NCBI RefSeq assembly: GCF_000220835.1
Contig: NZ_GL985606.1
Coordinates: 242,065 to 291,164 of the forward strand
Reading direction: 5' to 3'
Source: Actinomyces sp. oral taxon 448 str. F0400
Lineage (GTDB): Bacteria > Actinomycetota > Actinomycetes > Actinomycetales > Actinomycetaceae
Length of the DNA: 49,100 nt
This document shows, one piece after another, positions 1-6,070 of the stretch (position 1 is the stretch's first letter; every line of letters starts with the position of its first letter). The notes under the pieces are model-generated. The model was given only the letters and a program-made list of their open reading frames with translations. It had not been told where the DNA came from and made no database searches. A program made the position numbers and the translations under genes.

Positions 1-463
1 TAGGATCAAGCAGCACCACGGCGCTAGTCGTCGACCAGGGCAGATCCACGTAAGAACTGACGGTCAGCTCATCGCCCTCGGGCGCGCTCCAGACCTGCTC
101 CACGTCCGCCAATGTCGCATCATCACCGGCCCGCGTGAACTCCACGGCCAGGGCCGTCGTCGCCTCATCAACACGCACCAGCGGGGAAACACCCACCGTC
201 ACATGATGCCCCAGCATATGACCGTCCAACTCCTGAAACCCCACCGGAACACCACCGCCCGCCACCGGAACAGAAGCCGAAGACAACCCCGACACACCCC
301 CAGAACCCGCAGAATCCCCCACCCCCGACCCGGACCGCCCCCGACACCCCACCGCACCAGCAGAGGACAGAACCGCCAGAGCAAGAAAAGAACGACGCGA
401 CGACATCGACGACACCAGCCACGAGAACCGAGACGAAAAACCACTGAACCATTTACCAACCAT
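1..463 (-). CDS. Tat-type lipoprotein, 3' end beyond window (partial)
   Basis: The frame opens at an ATG at 463 and stays open to the left edge, giving 154 codons of an incomplete gene. An AGGGGG ribosome binding site lies 7-8 bases upstream. Residues 22-40 hold a twin-arginine motif (SRRSFLA), a hydrophobic stretch and a lipobox (AVGC), so the product is probably exported by Tat and lipid-anchored. A Gly/Ser-rich linker follows, then a domain with the segments GFQELDGHMLGHHVTV and LVRVDEATTALAVEF, which I do not recognise. It is the last gene visible in a minus-strand run of exported proteins next to the type VII ATPase. The sense strand is rich in G and T, like the 5' half of that ATPase gene. 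Confidence 0.7.
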   Translation of the reverse strand, partial: MVGKWFSGFSSRFSWLVSSMSSRRSFLALAVLSSAGAVGCRGRSGSGVGDSAGSGGVSGLSSASVPVAGGGVPVGFQELDGHMLGHHVTVGVSPLVRVDEATTALAVEFTRAGDDATLADVEQVWSAPEGDELTVSSYVDLPWSTTSAVVLLDP

Positions 464-643
464 GAATGAGCCCCCTACCACAACACGAACCCACTGACCC
501 GATCACCATACCCACCCCACCCCCGCAACCCCGATGGGGACAACCACACCACTACCCGTGCACCACCCACCACTACCCGTGGAGATGGGTCGTCGCGGCG
601 TCACTGCGATGAAGCGCCCGCCGGCAATGGCGAGGGGCGCTGG

Positions 644-1636
644 TCAGTGGTTGGGAGTGGGGACGTTGACGGTCTGGATTTCGGTGACGGGCAGCTCGGT
701 GGTGGATGTGACTGTGACCGGATCGAGTGCGCCGGAGGACCCGTCGGTGGCGGTGTAGGAGACGTCGTAGGTTGCCGATGTGCGCAGCGGCGTGGTCTGG
801 CTTGCCCGGTGGGCGGAGGCGCGGCCGAATACGATGGTGCAGTCGCTGGACCCCTCCACCATGCCGGGCTGCCATGGTGTGCCGAAACCCGAGCAGTGGG
901 GTGTGGAGTCGGGAGCCGACAATGACAGTCCGGAGGCGGTGGCGGTCACTGTCGCCGTCACGGGGCCCGCTGTGGCGGTGGCGGTCACTGTTGCCGGTGT
1001 GTCGCCGTCGGCCCACACCCACGTGTCCAGGCCGACGACGGTGGCACCCGAGTCCCCCAGGGCCGGGTTCGTCCCGATCGACGGGGTCGGAATGTCGACC
1101 GCGTCCCATGCCGCCTGCGCCAATGTCTCACCGTCGATCTCCGGGGCTGGAGGATCCTCCCCGTCGGGAACCCATACAGCCGGACGACTCTCAGCGTCGT
1201 CGCGGGCCTTAATGTATTCTTCCTCGCTTGATGCACGATTCTCATGACAATTAAGATAATACCATTGTCCGGGCTCATTCTCATGCTGTTCCCAGTCGGG
1301 ATATTTCTCCTTCGGCACTTGCGCACCCGGATGGGTTGGTGGTCTCCGTATATCATGGGCCAGGTCAGCTCCGGTCGCCGTCGACGAGTAGTCGCATAGT
1401 GGTGCGACGGTCCCCGTCGCGGTGGTCGAGGTCGCCGCTCCGCCACCGCCCCCATTGGAAACGGAGGTATAGGATACACCGACGGAGATCGTCGAGGTGC
1501 CATCCGCCTTGTTGACGGACGAGATGCTGGAACCGCCATCTGCACGCACGGGCGAGAGTAATAATGATAGGCACATGAATGCAATCGTGAGCGAGGAGTT
1601 CCGGACTATGCGATGACCCTTCATTATTGCGTGCAT
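644..1636 (-). CDS. Secreted protein of unknown function
   Basis: A protein of about 330 aa with a typical Sec signal peptide (basic n-region MKGHRIVRN, hydrophobic core AFMCLSLLL, likely cleavage after PVRA). The mature part is Ser/Thr/Val-rich, suggesting beta-sandwich structure, and contains a motif with the segment WYYLNCHENRA. It has four mature Cys, two of them at PLCDY and YLNCHE. No catalytic motif is recognised. The first possible start is the ATG at 1636. An ATG at 1624 shares one base with the stop of the upstream lipoprotein gene (TAATG) and would give the cleaner signal peptide, so translational coupling is likely. Similar secreted proteins are common next to actinobacterial exported lipoproteins, but I cannot assign a function. 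Confidence 0.75.
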   Translation of the reverse strand: MHAIMKGHRIVRNSSLTIAFMCLSLLLSPVRADGGSSISSVNKADGTSTISVGVSYTSVSNGGGGGAATSTTATGTVAPLCDYSSTATGADLAHDIRRPPTHPGAQVPKEKYPDWEQHENEPGQWYYLNCHENRASSEEEYIKARDDAESRPAVWVPDGEDPPAPEIDGETLAQAAWDAVDIPTPSIGTNPALGDSGATVVGLDTWVWADGDTPATVTATATAGPVTATVTATASGLSLSAPDSTPHCSGFGTPWQPGMVEGSSDCTIVFGRASAHRASQTTPLRTSATYDVSYTATDGSSGALDPVTVTSTTELPVTEIQTVNVPTPNH

Positions 1637-2328
1637 AGCCTACCGGGCTCACTCCTAGTCCAAGATGTCACGGTCCATGTACCGCCGCTTCGGACGAGGG
1701 TTATGCTGTAAGTCGCTAGCACTTTCCAATCGTCCCTCGAGACATCGTTGCCGGAGCTGTCCACAATCCTGGATGATCGGAAGTCCGAGCATGCGGTGAT
1801 CGTTGCGATTGGACGAATATCCTCATCGTGCATGTCAACACGTAGGACAGACTTGTTAAAACTTCCTTCGGCGTGCTGACCGGCCGACATGTATTCATCG
1901 TAAGACTTCTTGTAATACTCCAGCGCGTCCCCGCTTGCTGTGGCTTCTACGGCGCTCAGGTCCCCGTCCTCGGTTCTGTACCCCTCCCATGTGGCGCGAT
2001 CGTAGGCTATGTATGTTCGGAGAGCCTCTTGCTGGAGCTCGTCGAGGTCGTCGGGGATTGACAGAACCGTGTACTCCGTTGCCGGGTCGGACAGACCCTC
2101 CGCCGTCAGAGGTCCGTCCGTCGCCGACGTGCTGGAGGCTGACGCTTCTGCGGAGTAGTAGTAGTCGTCCGCCGGTGCGCTTTCCGCCGGTGCTGTGCCC
2201 CCGCTGTTGTCGGCGCCCGGCGTATAGGCGGGAACCGACGGGTTCGTTTTCTCACCGCCGGAAGAGCATCCTACGAGCAATGCGGCTGACAGGAAAAGTA
2301 TTGTTACGGCCGATCGATAAGTCTTCAT
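1624..2328 (-). CDS. Lipoprotein of unknown function
   Basis: About 234 aa with a lipoprotein signal (MKTYRS, hydrophobic core, lipobox LVGC), then a Ser/Pro/Ala-rich linker with a short YYY stretch. The C-terminal ~140 residues are mixed helix and strand and end in a strand-rich part (ATYSITLVRSGGTWTVTSW), reminiscent of NTF2-like or DUF4878-like lipoprotein domains; this is a resemblance only. The ATG at 2328 is chosen over an in-frame TTG at 2334 because GGAGG lies 7 bases upstream of it. The gene's stop overlaps the start of the secreted protein downstream, so the two form a transcriptional pair. A candidate promoter lies about 100 bases upstream. Confidence 0.8.
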   Translation of the reverse strand: MKTYRSAVTILFLSAALLVGCSSGGEKTNPSVPAYTPGADNSGGTAPAESAPADDYYYSAEASASSTSATDGPLTAEGLSDPATEYTVLSIPDDLDELQQEALRTYIAYDRATWEGYRTEDGDLSAVEATASGDALEYYKKSYDEYMSAGQHAEGSFNKSVLRVDMHDEDIRPIATITACSDFRSSRIVDSSGNDVSRDDWKVLATYSITLVRSGGTWTVTSWTRSEPGRLCTQ

Positions 2329-2427
2329 GCACAACCTCCGTCTCAGGGTGCGCAGACGACACGGAGGACGATCTCCCCACGGGGACGGCCCGCCATGACG
2401 GCTGCCGTATATATCAGGACGATGACG

Positions 2428-2456
2428 ACCCTATCAGTGGTCCGCTTGTTCTTCAA
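2428..2456 (-). promoter_or_regulatory. Candidate promoter for the 1624-2328 lipoprotein
   Basis: On the minus strand a TTGAAG hexamer (2451-2456) is followed after 17 bases by TAGGGT (2428-2433). This fits the actinobacterial TANNNT -10 element with a sigma-70-like -35. It lies 100 bp upstream of the lipoprotein start, in a gap of about 300 bp (2329-2634) with no gene. An AT-rich TATATAT follows it. Confidence 0.35.
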
Positions 2457-2634
2457 CCCGTGAGACTGCGTCGCATCTGCTCTTTCCGTGCCGCCTGCGC
2501 GTACCGTCCGGGTCAGTCCTGCGCGTCGGGGGCCGCAGCGGCCGGAACGGAGGAAGCCGGCAGGGTATCCGAGGGCATCCGGGCGGTGGTTGCGATGGGG
2601 GTGCGGGGATAATGGCGGACACCGTTTATCGTCG

Positions 2635-2829
2635 TCAACCGATGGGCGAGGCGGTGACGGTCCCGTTAGGCGGGTAGATCGCCTCCTGTTCAGGCGGGCC
2701 GGAGGTGGCCGCATGGATAATGCCCGCAACAGCTTTCAGCATGGGAATGAGGACCGTATCGGTCGGGTCACCGGACCATTGAAGTCTATCTTCTCCGATC
2801 ACGCGCACGGAGAGCTCATAACCATTCAT
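2635..2829 (-). pseudogene. C-terminal fragment of a lipoprotein gene (copy of 5329-5520)
   Basis: This frame encodes about 64 residues nearly identical to the C-terminal end of the lipoprotein at 5329-6060. Shared segments include NGYELSVRVIGEDRLQW against DGYELSVRMIGGNRLQW, LIPMLKAVAG and GPPEQEAIYPPNGT. Nucleotide similarity continues a few bases past the stop. The signal peptide and the first ~180 residues are missing. The upstream end joins directly onto a truncated 5' end of a different lipoprotein gene (2826-2927) through an ATGA overlap. It is best read as a recombination remnant and is unlikely to make a functional exported protein. Confidence 0.75.
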
Positions 2830-2927
2830 CGTCCCCGACACCACACGCCCGCCCCGCGCCCGCCCCGCGCCGGCCGGCCGAAGACGGGAAGGACGTGGTG
2901 GCGCATCGGGTATGAGTTATCCATCAT
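2826..2927 (-). pseudogene. Truncated 5' end of a fourth tandem lipoprotein gene
   Basis: The 33-codon frame starts MMDNSYPMRHHVLPVFGRPA, the same N-terminus as the two lipoproteins at 2924-3631 and 3628-4338. Its ATG pair overlaps the stop of the upstream gene (ATGA) as in the rest of the array. After about 20 codons the similarity ends, before the lipobox. The frame then runs through Gly/Arg codons to a TGA at 2826, which overlaps the first ATG of the lipoprotein fragment downstream. The junction shows that a fourth array unit was deleted and fused to the tail of another lipoprotein gene. Confidence 0.7.
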
Positions 2928-3631
2928 GGTGTGGGGGCGGGGTCGGTGGGGTACATGCTCCAGCGCTGCGCTGGCCCGTCGGCGGCCTGGGGGGCGGCCG
3001 GCCCGATCAAGGTGAACAGGTCCTCCAGGTCCGCGACGTCCTGCGTGAAAGAGACGGGGCTGTCTCCGGACGGATAGACTCTGCGGAGGGTGGCGACGGT
3101 ATCGGTGTCGGGGTAGGACCATACGAGAATGGCATGGCTGTGGTTGTCGGGGATGACCGCCCCCTGCCCCGGCACCGAGTCGAGGGTGACCGGCTCGGCC
3201 TTCGGAGCGGCGGCCACATCCTCGAAAGTCGAGCCCGTCGGGACGCTGTCGATGTTCCTGGGGTAGGTCGTGGTGACCCTCAGGTCGAAACGCCCGGTGT
3301 CGTTGCTGCCGGCCACGCCGATAGCGCACCACAGTGAGACGTGGTCCGGGGGGTCGGGGTTGTTGTTGATGGCGAAGCTGGGGATCTGACGGCCGGTGGT
3401 CTGCTGGATCTGGTCCACCGTGGCCAGGCCGCATACGGACACCTCCCCATCCAGAGGGGTCGGGGACGGAGAGGGCTCCGCTCCGCCCGTGCTGCGGCAG
3501 CCGGCCGAGACGGCCAGCACCGCACAGGCCAGACACGCCACCACACGCCCACTCCGCGCTGGCCGTGCGCCGGCTGGCCGGCTGAAGACGGGAAGGACGT
3601 GGTGGCGCATCGGGTATGAGTTATCCATCAT
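2924..3631 (-). CDS. Tandem lipoprotein, array copy 3
   Basis: A 235-aa lipoprotein with N-terminal extension MMDNSYPM, a hydrophobic signal (ACLACAVLAVSAGC) and lipobox SAGC. The mature domain starts at a conserved PLDGEVSVCGLATVDQIQ and carries AEPVTLDSVPGQGAVIPD and DLFTLIGPAAPQAADGP near the C-terminus. The start is the ATG at 3631, which overlaps the TGA of the preceding copy (ATGA); the open frame extends further upstream, but only as an out-of-frame reading of that gene. It aligns with the copies at 3628-4338 and 4335-4988. The ends are almost identical, while the middle (from INNNPDPPDHVSLW to YPRNIDSVP) differs. The layout, with an early Cys-containing helix, resembles DUF3558-type actinobacterial lipoproteins, but this is not verified. 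Confidence 0.8.
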   Translation of the reverse strand: MMDNSYPMRHHVLPVFSRPAGARPARSGRVVACLACAVLAVSAGCRSTGGAEPSPSPTPLDGEVSVCGLATVDQIQQTTGRQIPSFAINNNPDPPDHVSLWCAIGVAGSNDTGRFDLRVTTTYPRNIDSVPTGSTFEDVAAAPKAEPVTLDSVPGQGAVIPDNHSHAILVWSYPDTDTVATLRRVYPSGDSPVSFTQDVADLEDLFTLIGPAAPQAADGPAQRWSMYPTDPAPTP

Positions 3632-4338
3632 GGTGTGGGGGTGGGGTTGTGATCCCCGGTGGGGTACATGCTCCAGTGCTGCGTTGGTCCGTCGGCGGCC
3701 TGGGGGGCGGCCGGCCCGATCAGGGTGAACAGGTTCTCCAGGTCCGCGGCGTCCTGGAACAACCTGGGGCCCGCCGGCGGCCTGGAGTGGGTTCTTTTGA
3801 GGGTGGCGACGATATCGGTGTCGGGATAGGACCATACGAGAATGGCATGGCTGTGGTCGTCGGGGATGACCGCCCCCTGCCCCGGCACCGAGTCGAGGGT
3901 GACCGGCTCGGCATTCGGAGCGGCGGCCACATCCTCGAAAGTCGAGCCCGCCGGGACACTTCTGACGCTATCGGTAGAGGTCGTACTGACCTCCAGCTCG
4001 AAGACGCCGGTACCATCATCATCACTCACATTGATAACGCACATAAAAAACAGATTATTCGGGGTCCTGGAGTTGTTGTTAATGGCGAACTCCTCGATCT
4101 GACGGCCGACGGTCTGCTGGATCTGATCCACCGTGGCCAGGCCGCATACGGACACCTCCCCATCCAAGGGGGGCGAGGACGCCCCCGCTCCCCTTGTGCT
4201 GCGGCAGCCGGCCGAGACGGTCAGCACCGCACAAGCCAGACACGCCAGCACACGCCCACCCCGCGCCCGCCTCGCGCCGGCTGGCCGGCCGAAGACGGGA
4301 AGGACGCGGTGGCGCATCGGGTATGAGTTATCCATCAT
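3628..4338 (-). CDS. Tandem lipoprotein, array copy 2
   Basis: A 236-aa lipoprotein starting MMDNSYPMRHRVLPVF, with signal core ACLACAVLTVSAGC. The ATG at 4338 overlaps the stop of copy 1 by four bases (ATGA), and its own stop overlaps the start of copy 3 in the same way. Segments shared with the other copies are GEVSVCGLATVDQIQQ, FEDVAAAPNAEPVTLDSV, GQGAVIPDDHSHAILVWSYP and LFTLIGPAAPQAADGP. The variable middle part contains NNSRTPNNLFFMCVINVSDD. Coupled translation predicts similar amounts of all three proteins at the membrane surface. No enzymatic motif is seen, and a binding or immunity role can only be guessed from context. Confidence 0.8.
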   Translation of the reverse strand: MMDNSYPMRHRVLPVFGRPAGARRARGGRVLACLACAVLTVSAGCRSTRGAGASSPPLDGEVSVCGLATVDQIQQTVGRQIEEFAINNNSRTPNNLFFMCVINVSDDDGTGVFELEVSTTSTDSVRSVPAGSTFEDVAAAPNAEPVTLDSVPGQGAVIPDDHSHAILVWSYPDTDIVATLKRTHSRPPAGPRLFQDAADLENLFTLIGPAAPQAADGPTQHWSMYPTGDHNPTPTP

Positions 4339-4988
4339 GGTGTGGGGGCGGAATTGCGGTCGTCGGTGGGGTACATGCTCCAGCTCTGCTCTGGTCCGTC
4401 GGCGGCCTGGGGAGCGGCCGGCCCGATCAGGGTGAACAGGTCCTCCAGATCCGCGACGTCCTGGAACAACCTGGGGCCCGCTGGCGGCCTGGGATGGGTT
4501 CTTTTGAGGGTGGCGACAGTATCGGTGTCAGGGTAGGACCATACAAGAACAGCACGGCCGTCGTCATCGGGGATGACCGCCCCCTGCCCCGGCACCGAGT
4601 CGAGGGTGACCGGCTCGGCATTCGGAGCGGCGGCCACCTTCTCAAAAGTCGATGCAGCCGGCACGGTTCTGACGCTATCGGAAAATGTCGTACTGACCTC
4701 CAGAGCGAAAGTGTCGATACCTCTCTGACTAACCATGTAGATCTGACATTCAAACCCGAATATCCCAGAACGATGGGATGAGTTGTTGATGGTGAACTCC
4801 TCGATCTGACGGCCGGTGTTCTGCTGGATCTGGTCCACCGTGGCCAGGCCGCATACGGACACCTCCCCATCCAGAGGGGTCGGGGACGTCCCCGCTCCCC
4901 TTGTGCTGCGGCAGCCGGCCGAGACGGCCAGCACCGCACAGGCCAGACACGCCAGCACACGCCCACCTCGCGATGACGATTTACTCAT
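4335..4988 (-). CDS. Tandem lipoprotein, array copy 1 (first in array)
   Basis: A 217-aa lipoprotein (MSKSSSRGGRVLACLACAVL, lipobox SAGC). It lacks the MMDNSYPM extension of the other copies and so is probably the founder of the array. A GGGGGCT ribosome binding site lies just upstream of the ATG at 4988. The mature sequence follows the same plan as copies 2 and 3, with its own middle segment (NNSSHRSGIFGFECQIYM). The gene lies 12 bp after the orphan C-terminal-domain gene at 5001-5303, so the two are probably co-transcribed. Confidence 0.8.
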   Translation of the reverse strand: MSKSSSRGGRVLACLACAVLAVSAGCRSTRGAGTSPTPLDGEVSVCGLATVDQIQQNTGRQIEEFTINNSSHRSGIFGFECQIYMVSQRGIDTFALEVSTTFSDSVRTVPAASTFEKVAAAPNAEPVTLDSVPGQGAVIPDDDGRAVLVWSYPDTDTVATLKRTHPRPPAGPRLFQDVADLEDLFTLIGPAAPQAADGPEQSWSMYPTDDRNSAPTP

Positions 4989-5000
4989 AGCCCCCGCCCA

Positions 5001-5303
5001 TTAGTAATTCTTCGCATCTCTTTCACCATTAATATCTCCGCTTGAGTAGTTACCTGACAGATCTTTGGTGAGAGCATCGAGAGTGGTGTGATTGGAGGTG
5101 GAGGTCGGCGAAGTCTGCCTATCAGTCCAAGTCTTGACGTCCCGGTAGGTTTGTGCGTCCGCTCCATCAAGGTCGATCGTGTACCTGCCGGTGTCGGGAT
5201 CCTGGGTGATCCAGTCGTAGTCCGAGTCCGCCTTGGCCAGGTCCGCCTGGTCGATCAGGTCGGTGTCTTTCGCACGAACATCGGCCCGTCCCGGCTCGAA
5301 CAC
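5001..5303 (-). CDS. Orphan C-terminal domain of the large helical protein family
   Basis: A GTG at 5303 with a strong AGGAGG 5-6 bases upstream opens a 100-codon frame. The protein (VFEPGRADVRAKDTDLI...) matches only the last ~100 residues of the 766-aa protein at 6071-8371. The common pattern is LIDQADL with SDYDWITQDPDTGRYTIDL here, against LINQDSY with DRYNWIVDDGQGGYTIDL there. The longer open frame upstream of the GTG reads through the neighbouring lipoprotein gene and is ignored. It is either a remnant of a second large gene whose 5' part was deleted, or a stand-alone C-terminal module; the well-placed ribosome binding site suggests it is still translated. A lipoprotein gene follows at once, as after the full-length gene. 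Confidence 0.65.
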   Translation of the reverse strand: MFEPGRADVRAKDTDLIDQADLAKADSDYDWITQDPDTGRYTIDLDGADAQTYRDVKTWTDRQTSPTSTSNHTTLDALTKDLSGNYSSGDINGERDAKNY

Positions 5304-5328
5304 TAATCCTCCTCTCAGCCTATCATCG

Positions 5329-6060
5329 TCAGCCGGTGGGCGAGGCGGTGGCGGTCCCGTTAGGCGGGTAGATCGCTTCCTGTTCAGGCGGGCCGGAGGC
5401 AGCGGCATGGATAGTGCCCGCAACAGCCTTCAGCATGGGAATAAGGATCGTATCGGTCGGGTCATCGGACCATTGAAGTCTATTTCCCCCGATCATGCGC
5501 ACGGAGAGCTCATAACCATCAGGATAGCGCCACTTCAGGTAGTAGGAGGGTAAAGATAAGGAGAAGAAAGCCACTCCCTGGCCCTCCATGCCGTCGATAC
5601 TGACCTCGCGCACGTTTCTGACACTGCCTATAGCGTTGACATCATCGATAAGAGGCCGCTCCCGCGGCGAACTCCCATAGCTTATGTCGAACTGGTCGGC
5701 AGGGAAGTAGGCGTAGGGTGTCTTCGCAACGAGATCGATCAGGCATTCGAGCTCGACCCTGCCGTCATCGAGAGTGCTGCGATGGAAACTGATCCGCTTG
5801 AGTTGTTGGCCCTGGAGGATAGCCTCCATGTCCCCGGCGCTCATAATGTCACAGACGTTGACATCGTCGGTCACGAAGTTCTTCAAATCCTCGTCCTCGG
5901 CGGCATCAGCCGCCGAAGCGGACGCCGCGGACGCGGCGGACGCAGCGGCCGTGGCCCTGTCCTGGCGCCACTGCTGCACACGAGCACACCCCGACATCGA
6001 CATGCACACCACCAGCACGACCGCCAGCACCACGGCAGCCAATCCCCGACCCACCCGCAT
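5329..6060 (-). CDS. Lipoprotein paired with the large helical protein
   Basis: A 243-aa lipoprotein: MRVGRG, hydrophobic core VVLAVVLVVCM and lipobox MSGC, followed by a charged Ala/Ser-rich helix (ATAAASAASAASASAADAA) and a globular domain. The domain starts VNVCDIMSAGDMEAILQG and ends with SIDGMEGQGVAFF and LIPMLKAVAGTIHAA. The layout parallels the lipoproteins at 2924-4988 (early Cys helix, a central V..V-GQG-V strand pair, a closing helix), so they may be distant relatives. The ATG at 6060 follows a GGTGAG and gives a normal signal peptide. ATGs at 6078 and 6081 would overlap the upstream stop and remain possible. Its tail is duplicated as a fragment at 2635-2829. Confidence 0.78.
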   Translation of the reverse strand: MRVGRGLAAVVLAVVLVVCMSMSGCARVQQWRQDRATAAASAASAASASAADAAEDEDLKNFVTDDVNVCDIMSAGDMEAILQGQQLKRISFHRSTLDDGRVELECLIDLVAKTPYAYFPADQFDISYGSSPRERPLIDDVNAIGSVRNVREVSIDGMEGQGVAFFSLSLPSYYLKWRYPDGYELSVRMIGGNRLQWSDDPTDTILIPMLKAVAGTIHAAASGPPEQEAIYPPNGTATASPTG

Positions 6061-6070
6061 ACTCACAGAC

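Noticed and set aside
203-469. Plus-strand frames at the left edge and other frames opposite the exported proteins
   Set aside because: They are Arg/Pro/His-rich mirror readings of genes on the minus strand, without ribosome binding sites.
2924-3835. Longer start for lipoprotein copy 3 (303 aa)
   Set aside because: The first 68 residues are the neighbouring copy read in another frame; the real start is the ATGA overlap at 3631.
2843-4350. Regular spacing of similar sequences considered as a CRISPR-like or IS-related repeat
   Set aside because: The ~708-bp period equals the length of the lipoprotein genes, so it is tandem gene duplication.
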